Below, piece after piece: positions 49,920 through 57,659 of a DNA stretch of 64,000 nucleotides. The notes under the pieces are model-generated. The model saw nothing but the letters and a program-made list of their open reading frames with translations, searched no databases and was not told where the DNA came from. The DNA lies in contig JAHBNG010000079.1 in assembly GCA_019217005.1 (NCBI GenBank), positions 3,266 through 67,265 of the forward strand. The letters run 5' to 3'. The stretch is from Chloroflexi bacterium TSY. GTDB lineage: Bacteria; Chloroflexota; Anaerolineae; Caldilineales; Caldilineaceae. Position 1 is the stretch's first letter, and each line of letters starts with the position of its first letter. The translations under genes and the position numbers were made by a program.

Positions 49920-51044
49920 ATGAAACAAACCTGTCTCCTTTGCGGACGTACATCACCCGACAAAAATCTCTATTGCCAGGAAACCTTTTGTCCAGCAGAG
50001 ATGTCGCCAACGATTCTGGATTATGGCGAATGGTTGGGCGATATCGAAATTGTCAAAGCAGTGATCGTTTTGCGCTCGGCAGTTCTCTATGAGGCAACGC
50101 ACCAGAAACAGACGGTCTATTTAAAGGTTGCCCATCCGGGGGAAGAGAACAAGGAACGCCTGAAGCGAGAAGCTGAATTTTTACAAGAGATTCAACTCCA
50201 GGGTGACCAGAGCAAATTCCTCCCCTCTTTGCGACCACCTTACGCCAACACCTCGATCAAAGAAGATGCATATGGTCGTATTATTCTCCAGGGCCATCTG
50301 CTCTATTTCTACCTCTTTGATTACTTTGATGGTGAGCCACTCCGTAGCGTCATCACCCAGAACCCGCAGTTGTGGATCAACCATGTTGGTTGGATTATGA
50401 TTAGCTTGTCGACTGCCTTGGCTTTCCTACACAGTAAAGGGCTCTACCATTATGGATTGAGTCCCGATGCAGCCCTTGTCCGCTTTGAGGAAAACCCAAG
50501 TGTACCCCGTCTGCTACTCTTTGATCTGGGGCTTGCCAGTACCAAGGATGATTTGCAGTCAAATTGGGCACCCTATCAAAAGCTCTATCATGATGGTTCT
50601 CCCATCTTTGTTTTGCCAGCATACACGGCACCCGAATTGATTAAACACAATCTGATTCGACCGGATTATCGTACAGATGTTTATGGGCTAGGTCTGACGC
50701 TGTACGAGTTACTGATTGGCGAACCACCCTATACCTTTAAGCTTCACAGTGATCTCGAAGTCTATGATGCAGTCATGCGCATGGATCGCGTGCGTATGAA
50801 TCGGGCTGAAGATGCACGGATTGTGGCCGAGATTGCAGAGCAGACGGTTCATCCGCAGACAAGCCAAAGATTGGCCAATGCAGCGCAACTTGCCGAACGG
50901 TTAATCGAACGATTTGGTCCGGTGCCACAACAGAAAAAACGTCGCATCCCGACATTGAGTACCCTGATGCGTGTCGTGATTATCTTATTGGGCGTGGCAT
51001 TTGTGATTGCCCTGATTATCACCCTGAGTACATTTGCGACTTAA
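49920..51044 (+). CDS. Zinc-ribbon pseudokinase with C-terminal TM
   Basis: A 374-residue protein from the ATG at 49920 (the frame extends upstream without a good site). It opens with a zinc ribbon (CLLCGRTSPDKNLYCQETFC). The Hanks-type kinase domain keeps the ATP lysine (TVYLKVAHPG), the activation-segment TAPE and the DxxGLGLTLYELL helix. The HRDxKxxN catalytic loop reads HYGLSPDAA, so the catalytic Asp, Lys and Asn are Gly, Ser and Ala; DFG is DLG. It should not phosphorylate. A TM (VVIILLGVAFVIALIITL) ends it. This layout recalls EssB/YukC, the T7SS membrane subunit that has a pseudokinase cytosolic domain followed by a TM; the likeness is structural, not sequence-proved. It is divergent from EssC. 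Confidence 0.8.
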   Translation: MKQTCLLCGRTSPDKNLYCQETFCPAEMSPTILDYGEWLGDIEIVKAVIVLRSAVLYEATHQKQTVYLKVAHPGEENKERLKREAEFLQEIQLQGDQSKFLPSLRPPYANTSIKEDAYGRIILQGHLLYFYLFDYFDGEPLRSVITQNPQLWINHVGWIMISLSTALAFLHSKGLYHYGLSPDAALVRFEENPSVPRLLLFDLGLASTKDDLQSNWAPYQKLYHDGSPIFVLPAYTAPELIKHNLIRPDYRTDVYGLGLTLYELLIGEPPYTFKLHSDLEVYDAVMRMDRVRMNRAEDARIVAEIAEQTVHPQTSQRLANAAQLAERLIERFGPVPQQKKRRIPTLSTLMRVVIILLGVAFVIALIITLSTFAT

Positions 51045-51052
51045 AGTATAAC

Positions 51053-51107
51053 ACAAAAAAACTTAGATAAGGGAGGGCTTCGACGCTTGTCGAAGCCCTC
51101 CCTTATC
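51053..51107 (-). terminator. Terminator of the WXG operon (possibly bidirectional)
   Basis: A perfect 19-base stem GATAAGGGAGGGCTTCGAC / GTCGAAGCCCTCCCTTATC with a 4-base loop. Read leftward it is followed by a run of T (51061-51055), so it ends transcription from the minus-strand WXG genes. It also lies just after the plus-strand pseudokinase gene. A second hairpin (AGTTCGAGG / CCTCGAACT) sits at 51132-51160. Confidence 0.85.
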
Positions 51108-51197
51108 GGTGCATCATATCCCTTTTGACCGAGTTCGAGGTTCGGGAGACTCCTCGAACTTCAGCCGTCATTCGGAAATTCTATATCAACTTTAGAA

Positions 51198-51275
51198 TCT
51201 ATCCGAAAAGTGGTTGTGAATCCGATCAACTGCTCGAGTGAGAATGCATCGTCACAGAACTTTTCGGACAAGCAC
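51198..51275. repeat. WXG-locus palindromic repeat, copy 2 (reverse orientation)
   Basis: TCTATCCGAAAAGTGG and CTTTTCGGAC bound the element, whose interior is the reverse complement of copy 1. It abuts the stop codon of the WXG-like gene at 51276. Confidence 0.7.
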
Positions 51276-51569
51276 TTAGTAGAATCGAGTCGCACCAAGT
51301 GCATCACCTCGTTCATAGGCATCGACTGAAGCGTCAAGGTCGGTGTTCAGTTCTTCGCACTTCTCTGCCAGTTCTTCAATGTGGGGTTTGATCATCTCCA
51401 TGAAATTGGCCACGGCATATCCGCCAACGAGTCCAATAAAGGCGGTGGTTTTGAGTGTTAAAATCAAGGCTTCCAATACCTTGCAGACCGTTTTCAACAC
51501 ATCACTAATTGCTCCAAATGCTTTGGCCATATCGCGAACCGCTGGGACATCCATATATACTTCGTTCAT
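51276..51569 (-). CDS. WXG100-like/ESAT-6-like small protein without the WXG turn
   Basis: A 97-residue protein with a clear AAAGGAG site. It is helical: VPAVRDMAKAFGAISDVLKT, a hydrophobic middle (LEALILTLKTTAFIGLVGG), then a charged helix (HIEELAEKCEELNTDLDASV) ending with YERGDALGATRFY. There is no W-x-G, but size, helix-turn-helix layout and position next to true WXG genes point to the same superfamily. It is the last gene of the leftward WXG row before the terminator. It may be a substrate or chaperone partner. Confidence 0.6.
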   Translation of the reverse strand: MNEVYMDVPAVRDMAKAFGAISDVLKTVCKVLEALILTLKTTAFIGLVGGYAVANFMEMIKPHIEELAEKCEELNTDLDASVDAYERGDALGATRFY

Positions 51570-51625
51570 GAGAATCTCCTTTAAGAGTATCAGAGGAATA
51601 ATTAATCGTTAAAACGTATAAGGGT

Positions 51626-51967
51626 CTAGAAGATAGCGTCAAACACATCACCCAGTGCATTCGCTTTGCCATTGACAGCATCATCGGCTCTGTCCATCAC
51701 CTCGTCGGCAAACTTCAGATTGTCGCTCACAAACGTAATGTTGTCACATACTTTGCCAACACCGGGAATCATCAGGCTTGATACTTCGTCTACAAAGGCA
51801 TTGGCTCCCTCACCAACCCAGATTCCACCAGTCACGGCTGCAATCATCTGGCGCATGGGGTTCATTGCCTGCTCTTGTACAATATTGAACTGCTGTGTGA
51901 GTTGGCTCAAGACACCCTGTAAGACCTTACGGGCCAATCGAATCAGTGCTTTCTTAATAAAAGACAT
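51626..51967 (-). CDS. WXG100-like protein with WVGEG turn
   Basis: A 113-residue protein from the internal ATG at about 51967 (GAGGAGATCCC site). A basic N-terminal helix (SFIKKALIRLARKVLQGVL) precedes a WXG-type hairpin: helix 1 to MRQMIAAVTGG, the turn IWVGEGANAFVDEV (W-x-G with following EGANAF as in WXG100 proteins), helix 2 to the end. The extra basic helix is unusual for the family, which averages 100 residues. It is co-directional with its neighbours, with a gap of about 55 bases to the next gene. Confidence 0.75.
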   Translation of the reverse strand: MSFIKKALIRLARKVLQGVLSQLTQQFNIVQEQAMNPMRQMIAAVTGGIWVGEGANAFVDEVSSLMIPGVGKVCDNITFVSDNLKFADEVMDRADDAVNGKANALGDVFDAIF

Positions 51968-52070
51968 GGGATCTCCTCTCAATTCAATCTATATCTGGCA
52001 AACAGCGTAATCTTGTCGGGTATGACAGAACCTACTCTGTTTGTTAGAATTTTGGTTCATCAATACTTAT

Positions 52071-52146
52071 GCTTATCCGAAAAGTTCTGTAACGATGCAT
52101 TCTCTCTCGAGAAGCTGGCTGGACTCACAACCGCTTTTCGGATACA
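52071..52146. repeat. WXG-locus palindromic repeat, copy 3
   Basis: GCTTATCCGAAAAGTTCTGT to CCGCTTTTCGGATAC, ending a few bases from the stop codon of the WXG gene at 52150. Its interior (CTCTCTCGAGAAGCTGG, GACTCACAACC) matches copies 1, 4 and 5. Confidence 0.75.
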
Positions 52147-52149
52147 TTC

Positions 52150-52443
52150 TTAGAACATGCCCTTAGAGCGTTTGTCCGCTTCTTGGGCGAACTTCTTTGC
52201 GTCCTGAACATCCTTATCCAGTTCTTCAAACTTTTCGGTCAGTTTTGTCAAAGAGCGAGCCAACTTGGTGCGAATCGCATCTGTAAAGGCTTCGCCGCCG
52301 CGACCGAGAAGAGCGCCCTCTTCCATTGTATTTGCAATGACCTGCATTTCCTGCATGGTGTCCTGAAGTTGCTCAACGCCCATGCGGAAGGTTTGAGACA
52401 TTTCGTCCATCGATTCATAAACTACTCGGATTTCATCAGCCAT
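52150..52443 (-). CDS. WXG100-like protein with LLGRG turn
   Basis: A 97-residue protein from the ATG at 52443, set by AAGGAG 8 bases upstream; the frame is open for 25 more codons without support. The sequence starts MADEIRVVYESMDEMSQTF like the protein at 52742. Two amphipathic helices flank GALLGRGGEAFTDAI, where Leu replaces the Trp of the W-x-G turn. The C-terminal KFAQEADKRSKGMF has no typical YxxxD/E export signal. The gene is probably a paralogue of the one upstream and could form heterodimers with it. Confidence 0.8.
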   Translation of the reverse strand: MADEIRVVYESMDEMSQTFRMGVEQLQDTMQEMQVIANTMEEGALLGRGGEAFTDAIRTKLARSLTKLTEKFEELDKDVQDAKKFAQEADKRSKGMF

Positions 52444-52582
52444 GAGTGACTCCTTATCTGTTCGTGATTCGCTCATTAGACACAATTGTGCAAACGCTTT
52501 GCTTACTCTCTGGTGCAAAGATGGGTTTGCATAATTTTCTTAGATGAGCCTCGTGAATGATCTGATTGATTCGTTTCTTCGT

Positions 52583-52738
52583 GCTTATCCGAAAAGCTCT
52601 GTGACGATATATTCTCACTCGAGGAGTTGGTCAGACTCACAACCACTTTTCGGATAGGATGTGCTTATCCGAAAAGTTCTGTGATGATGTCTTCTCGCTC
52701 GAGGAGTTGGTCGGACTCACAACCGCTCTTCGGATAAG
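52583..52738. repeat. WXG-locus palindromic repeats, copies 4 and 5 (tandem)
   Basis: Two head-to-tail copies, about 52583-52658 and 52663-52738. Each runs from GTGCTTATCCGAAAAG to CTTTTCGGATA or CTCTTCGGATA, with the interior CTCGAGGAGTTGGTC. The second ends just before the stop codon of the WXG gene at 52742. The two copies are about 90% alike by eye. Confidence 0.8.
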
Positions 52739-52741
52739 TTC

Positions 52742-53044
52742 TTAGCTCACTCGAAAGCGAGAACTTGCTTCTTCTTCGGCCTGCCGTACAGTTTGTACAA
52801 TATCGTTGGTTATGCGGCTTGCCTCGTCCAGCGCTTGCTGCAGTCGCTCAGTGGCAGGGAGCACCTCGCTGGTCATCTCATTCTCAAACGCTTCGACGCC
52901 CCGTCCCATCCAGTCGCCACCGATCAATTTGTCCATACTTGCCCGTACTTTCTGCATCATCTGCTGGATGGCCTGGGATTGATTGGCGAACCGGCTTGCC
53001 ACTTGCTCAAGCTCATCGTAATCTGCTCGGATTTCATCAGCCAT
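52742..53044 (-). CDS. WXG100-family protein
   Basis: A 100-residue protein with an AAGGAG site. It is the most typical family member here: helix 1 IRADYDELEQVASRFANQSQ, the turn GGDWMGRGVEAFENEM (W-x-G plus the following EAFE), helix 2 with LQQALDEASRITNDIVQ. WXG100 proteins are dimeric helical hairpins secreted by EssC-type ATPases. It is the first gene of the leftward row of four. The nearest upstream feature is the 75-bp element at 53201. Confidence 0.92.
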   Translation of the reverse strand: MADEIRADYDELEQVASRFANQSQAIQQMMQKVRASMDKLIGGDWMGRGVEAFENEMTSEVLPATERLQQALDEASRITNDIVQTVRQAEEEASSRFRVS

Positions 53045-53200
53045 GATCTCTATCTCCTTCTATCTTGCACTCGCCTATAAATGAAATTCAATTCGTTTGT
53101 TTCACTTGATTAAAACGGTCAAAACGATTCTCATCTATGTCGGTGCCCACCGTATATGAATTGTATATAAAACGTTGTTCTCTGATCACGTATGGTTTCG

Positions 53201-53277
53201 AGTGTGTATTATAAAGTGTGTAAATAGAGCAGGTTCTCTGACTGAGTAGTCTCCACTTATACACTTTGGGACACACT
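53201..53277. repeat. 75-bp MITE-like element, copy 2
   Basis: AGTGTGTATTATAAAGTGTG ... ACACTTTGGGACACACT, the partner of 12314-12388. It lies about 160 bases before the first WXG gene. The interval 53278-53580 holds small hairpins (ACCGGCTTTTCGACCGGT near 53480) and no convincing gene. Confidence 0.65.
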
Positions 53278-53580
53278 GTCGTGATTTCTGGCCTCAGTAT
53301 AGCATGGCGAGCACAAGCTGCACGGCGAGATTGTAACAACATTGTAAATGGGAGTGAATGGAAGAAATTCGGCACTGCCTGCATTGGTATTATATAAGCC
53401 AGTAGATCGCGGATTTTCCAGAACCAAAATGAGCGCCGAACCAGGAGCCGGATTGCAGGATAGATACCTACCGCAGAACCGGCTTTTCGACCGGTATCAG
53501 GCAATACACACCCCGGTTGAAAAGTGGAACCCGACAATCGGATCCAGCATAACCGAGACAGACTTAACATATTTGTATCT

Positions 53581-53735
53581 GGGGTGGTTCATTTTAGCTG
53601 GATAGATAGGTTTACACTTTTAGAAACAGAAAGAACGTTTATATTCTCTGATTTCGCCGGTTCTCAGAGAGAAAACGGTCTCATATAGATTTTTGTCTAT
53701 ATATCAAAAGTGTAAACCTAATTTTGAACCACCCC
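53581..53735. mobile_element. 155-bp MITE with 8-bp target duplication
   Basis: A near-identical inverted copy of 22816-22970 (one difference seen). Ends are GGGGTGGTTCA and TGAACCACCCC. It is flanked by TTGTATCT at 53573-53580 and 53736-53743. It lies just upstream of the FHA regulator gene and so may influence its promoter. Confidence 0.9.
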
Positions 53736-53799
53736 TTGTATCTCACAGGAAATTATGATACAAATAAAGTAGAAATAAGTGGTTAAAAGGAGGTACTTC

Positions 53800-55029
53800 A
53801 TGAATCCCCCAGATCAGCCGACACTTCAAGTTCTGCTTTACGCTGAAAGTGATGTTCGACTCGGAGTTGATATTAAGAGAAATTTGGAAGAGGCATCTTT
53901 CTGGGTACGTTATTGTAGAACGCTGGACGAAGCGATGGACTGGGTGTTTCGTCACCGCCAGCACCCACCTGATGCAGTTGTGATTGATATTCCCACTGAA
54001 CGATCCAGTCACAGCATGAATGCATTCAAATTCTATGAGCTTCTGCGACGTGGTGGATGGATCCCAGGTGCACAACAACGCTTTGCTGGCTGGGAGGACG
54101 ATGTGTCCATCCTCATGCTGATCGACATCGACGAGCGGTTGGAAATTGAAGAGCGAATGTATGCTCTTAGTGTGCAACCAGATCGCATCGATTACAAACC
54201 ATATCGTGCACACCTCCTGGTGAGTCGCCTCAATGGTCTTTTACAACGAGAACGACCCACAGCACAACAATCCACAGTCAATACCGCACTACGGATTCGC
54301 TCCCTCACGATCGATCCGGACACAGAAATCGTCACAATCGATTCCCAACCGCTCAAGCTCTCACAATTGGAATTTCAGTTGCTCTATTATCTGGTGAGCC
54401 ATCCAGATACACCCTTAAGTCGCGAGACGCTACTGGGCGACATATGGGGCATCACAGGGGCAAAAGCGGTGAATAATCGCAATGTCGATGTGTATATCGG
54501 ACGGCTGCGCAAAAAACTGGCTGGCACCGACTGCGCCGACATGATTGGTCGAGGCCGCGCCGGGACCTATATCCTGCAGACCAATACATGGGCCGAAAAC
54601 CTGACTGAACCAGAGGGAACAAGTCGTCGAAACAGAACAATATCGCCATCTAGCTCGCCCGCTTCTCTATCCGCAAAGCTAATGCGGACCACAAATGATA
54701 CGCATCTCCCCAACGAAGTGCCGATACGTCATGTTGAAATCAAAGGGCAATACAAATCGGGTATTAAGCTGGGTCGTAATGGCGGCACGGTTGACTATGT
54801 CTTGGCCGACAAACGCGTCTCTCGTTGGCACGCTACGATCTTTGTGGAACGGAATGCCTTCTACATCCGTGATGAAAACAGCTCAGGTCATACCTACATT
54901 ACACGCATCAATGGTGACCAGCAGTCCGATCAACGTCGACTCTTACCGCGCGAACATGTCCAGCTAGAAAACGGCGACCTCATCCATTTTAATACAATTG
55001 CTTACAAATTTGTGGTGGATGGTTCTTGA
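53800..55029 (+). CDS. Receiver-like / winged-helix / FHA transcription regulator
   Basis: A 409-residue protein from the ATG at 53800, set by AAAAGGAGG. Residues 1-155 look like a receiver domain (LQVLLYAESDVRLGVDIKRN; PDAVVIDIPTE with the candidate phospho-Asp; a Lys near KPYRAH). Residues 170-265 are an OmpR-type winged helix (LKLSQLEFQLLYYLVSHP, SRETLLGDIWGI, NNRNVDVYIGRLRKKL). An FHA domain follows at about 310-405 (IKLGRNGG, KRVSRWHATIFVE, HTYITRING, LENGDLIHFNTIAYKF). FHA binds phospho-Thr, so the protein could be controlled by the kinase at 59919 as well as or instead of a histidine kinase. It leads a rightward set of signalling genes, the next being 150 bases away. Confidence 0.85.
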   Translation: MNPPDQPTLQVLLYAESDVRLGVDIKRNLEEASFWVRYCRTLDEAMDWVFRHRQHPPDAVVIDIPTERSSHSMNAFKFYELLRRGGWIPGAQQRFAGWEDDVSILMLIDIDERLEIEERMYALSVQPDRIDYKPYRAHLLVSRLNGLLQRERPTAQQSTVNTALRIRSLTIDPDTEIVTIDSQPLKLSQLEFQLLYYLVSHPDTPLSRETLLGDIWGITGAKAVNNRNVDVYIGRLRKKLAGTDCADMIGRGRAGTYILQTNTWAENLTEPEGTSRRNRTISPSSSPASLSAKLMRTTNDTHLPNEVPIRHVEIKGQYKSGIKLGRNGGTVDYVLADKRVSRWHATIFVERNAFYIRDENSSGHTYITRINGDQQSDQRRLLPREHVQLENGDLIHFNTIAYKFVVDGS

Positions 55030-55178
55030 TTCAGGCAGGAATGACGATGCAATCACTTGGCAATGTCATTCTCGAGTACTCAAGATAGGCTTTGTTTGGC
55101 ACAGGCGCTATGCGTCAACAAAGCCAAAGGAATCTATCGATGAGCGATTGAATTCCGAATCCCAATTCGATTATCTGA

Positions 55179-57545
55179 ATGAATATAGCTCCTTCTAACA
55201 ATTTCCAAAAACAGATTTTGGCGCTGTTCGTCGTCTCTATCATATGGGGTATCAGCTATCTGGATGTGCCGGGACTTTACGCACAATCTTCCGGCGTCGT
55301 GGTGACACATGTTGCGACCCAGGAACAGGATGACCAGTTGAGTCTTGATGTCTTCTTCGCGGTCGTTGATGGCAATAGACGACCTTTGTCGGGTATCGAT
55401 ATTGATGCGGCGACAATCGAGTTATTGGGCGGGGACAATCGTCCAGTCGATGCAACCGTTCAAAAACCTCAGACCCCTTTTTATATTGCACTATTGTTAG
55501 ACGGTAGCGGGAGCATGGTGGATCTGATCGGTGCTGTACGCGAGGCAGCGCAATCAGCGTTGGGCGATGCGCCGCCGAATGCTCGGTTTGCCGTCTTCAA
55601 ATTCAATGAGCTTGGCCTTGAAGAACCCTTTTTGCCTGTCGAAGACTTCACAAACGATCTCAACCTGGTGGCTCGCTCCATCGATGCCGTCCAAGCAGAT
55701 GCGGGTGCACCAACTTGCCTCTACAACGCTCTCTATAAAGCAATTGAGATACTCGAGCAGCAGATCCAAGGGCCACAAGAACGCCGAGCAATCATTGTCT
55801 TCACAGATGGCAAAGATACCAACCGCAATCTGACAGGCCCATGTAGCCAACGCACGTTTGATGATGTGATTTTTCGCTCCACGCGCAACAGTACAAGTAT
55901 CACGCCCATTCACACCATCGGTCTCTGTGAAGATGATCGCTGCGCCAATCTAAATAGCGGCGAGTTACAAACCATGTCCAAGGAAACGCTGGGCTTTTCC
56001 GCTATCGGGAACCAGACAAACCTGGGCGGACTTTTTCAGGAAATCATGGACGGACTCAACAGTCAGTGGGTGGCAAGCACCAATGTTTGCACCAGGCAAG
56101 GGGCAATTGACGCGGTACTTAAAGCCCAATTGCGGGAAACGGCTTTTACTCCAGCACCCTTTACCTTTATCTCAGCCCAAAACTGTCGGCCACCTGTTAC
56201 GCCGCCAGACGCAGACGTGACTTCGATTCGCTACGATAGCCAGGAGGATAGATATTATTTGGCATTGAATCTAACCAGTGCCGATCAGATTCAGCGTCTC
56301 ATCGTCAATGTTTGGGATGATCGCGGTGGGACACAAGTTTCAAATGATTTGAGCTTTTTTCAGCCAGAAACAACATTGACGGTTGAATTGAGTACCGAGG
56401 GGTTGATTCCAGGTCGCGAATATCGCGTCCAAGTGCTTGCCGAAGATGCGCGTGGGCTACTGTTCGAAAAGCCTCAGGAACGTTCCACCCGGCGCGACAT
56501 ACTCGAAACGATACTGGCCGTGGCTAACTTCGTTTATGAACCACCAGAAGCGCCACCACCAGCGTCAGCCCCCTTTGCGATTGAACCGCCCACCCCACCG
56601 GATTGGCGCGCAGGTACGTTGACGCTTGAATTGAGCATTGCAGCCGACGATCTTGCACGAGTCGACACGTATGAGGGATATATTTCCGACGAAGCGGGTC
56701 AAAAAATTCAGGAGTTTGGACCTCAGTCGCTCATAGATTCACAAATTGAACTCGAACTGCCAAATGCAATGCGTCAATCACGCGGCGACAAAGATTTTTC
56801 CTTCTTTATCGAACTGCGAACCACGGAAGGTGTGCCGTCGACAGCCACATACGAGGGCTTTGTGGTGACGCGCCCAGGGTTGTTTGGTCGCGCCCGCATT
56901 TGGATCGGTCAGAATCCCAACACAGTTTGGACCATTGTTGGTTTTTTGATCTCATGTGCAGTCGTGGGCGTTCTCATTTATAACAGGCAAGATAACAAGA
57001 AAAAAGATTCCGAAGTTCGTCCCCCTTTGGAACCACCGACCGAACAAGGGGGAGCCGAAAAGAACCCGGCGGATCACAATCGGTTGCTTTCAAATCAAAT
57101 AGATCAGTTTGCCCCCCATGGCACGACCTCATCATTAGCCGGTTCTGGTCAGATGCGTTTACGGGTTGAGATCACCCGTTCCCCTGGACAGTTACCCGTA
57201 TCTGAGAGTGGATTAGGAGAAGACATCGAACCCCGCACAACAACAGTCGTTCATAACTTCCCCTGTGTTCTCGGGCGCGATGAGTATTTGGACCAATTGG
57301 AAATGGCCATCCACGGGAGCAAACAGTTCTTGAACATTGCAGGCGATGAGCGAATCTCACGCGGACATGCTGAGATCACAATTAAAAAGGGTGAGTTCTA
57401 TTTGACCGATCTAGAAAGCCGAAATGGTACGTACGTGGAGAATCGCAAATTGGAATCAGGCAAGCCGAAACGTCTCTCAGGTTTTACATTGATCAGCTTG
57501 GGACGCCGAACGTTTATTGAATTAGAGCCAGAGATTGATATTTAG
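55179..57545 (+). CDS. vWA-domain / TM / FHA membrane protein
   Basis: A 788-residue protein. Signal peptide or anchor at 12-35. The extracytoplasmic vWA domain has an intact MIDAS DxSxS (LLLDGSGSM, Asp108, Ser110, Ser112) and VFTDGKDTN. Beta domains run to about 575, one TM (VWTIVGFLISCAVVGVLIYN) follows, then a cytosolic FHA domain at about 690-785 with VLGRDEY, ERISRGHAEITI and SRNGTYVENR (canonical R, S, N). Ligand binding outside would thus be tied to phospho-Thr binding inside. It lies between the regulator and the second vWA-FHA gene in one direction. Confidence 0.88.
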   Translation: MNIAPSNNFQKQILALFVVSIIWGISYLDVPGLYAQSSGVVVTHVATQEQDDQLSLDVFFAVVDGNRRPLSGIDIDAATIELLGGDNRPVDATVQKPQTPFYIALLLDGSGSMVDLIGAVREAAQSALGDAPPNARFAVFKFNELGLEEPFLPVEDFTNDLNLVARSIDAVQADAGAPTCLYNALYKAIEILEQQIQGPQERRAIIVFTDGKDTNRNLTGPCSQRTFDDVIFRSTRNSTSITPIHTIGLCEDDRCANLNSGELQTMSKETLGFSAIGNQTNLGGLFQEIMDGLNSQWVASTNVCTRQGAIDAVLKAQLRETAFTPAPFTFISAQNCRPPVTPPDADVTSIRYDSQEDRYYLALNLTSADQIQRLIVNVWDDRGGTQVSNDLSFFQPETTLTVELSTEGLIPGREYRVQVLAEDARGLLFEKPQERSTRRDILETILAVANFVYEPPEAPPPASAPFAIEPPTPPDWRAGTLTLELSIAADDLARVDTYEGYISDEAGQKIQEFGPQSLIDSQIELELPNAMRQSRGDKDFSFFIELRTTEGVPSTATYEGFVVTRPGLFGRARIWIGQNPNTVWTIVGFLISCAVVGVLIYNRQDNKKKDSEVRPPLEPPTEQGGAEKNPADHNRLLSNQIDQFAPHGTTSSLAGSGQMRLRVEITRSPGQLPVSESGLGEDIEPRTTTVVHNFPCVLGRDEYLDQLEMAIHGSKQFLNIAGDERISRGHAEITIKKGEFYLTDLESRNGTYVENRKLESGKPKRLSGFTLISLGRRTFIELEPEIDI

Positions 57546-57583
57546 GATTTATCGTAACTTTTTATTAAGATTTACGCAGAGTC

Positions 57584-57621
57584 CTCTCGTACGGGCATGA
57601 TATATCATGCCCGTACGAGAG
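57584..57621. repeat. Perfect 38-base palindrome
   Basis: CTCTCGTACGGGCATGATA followed directly by its reverse complement, between the two vWA-FHA genes. There is no loop and no T-tract. It is possibly a processing hairpin or a protein-binding palindrome. Confidence 0.75.
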
Positions 57622-57659
57622 AGAGCACACTATATTGCGCGTAAGTCCTGATTAAGCAA

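Noticed and set aside
53348..53605. 85-codon plus-strand frame before the 155-bp MITE
   Set aside because: It runs into the MITE, lacks a ribosome site and resembles no family; treated as chance.
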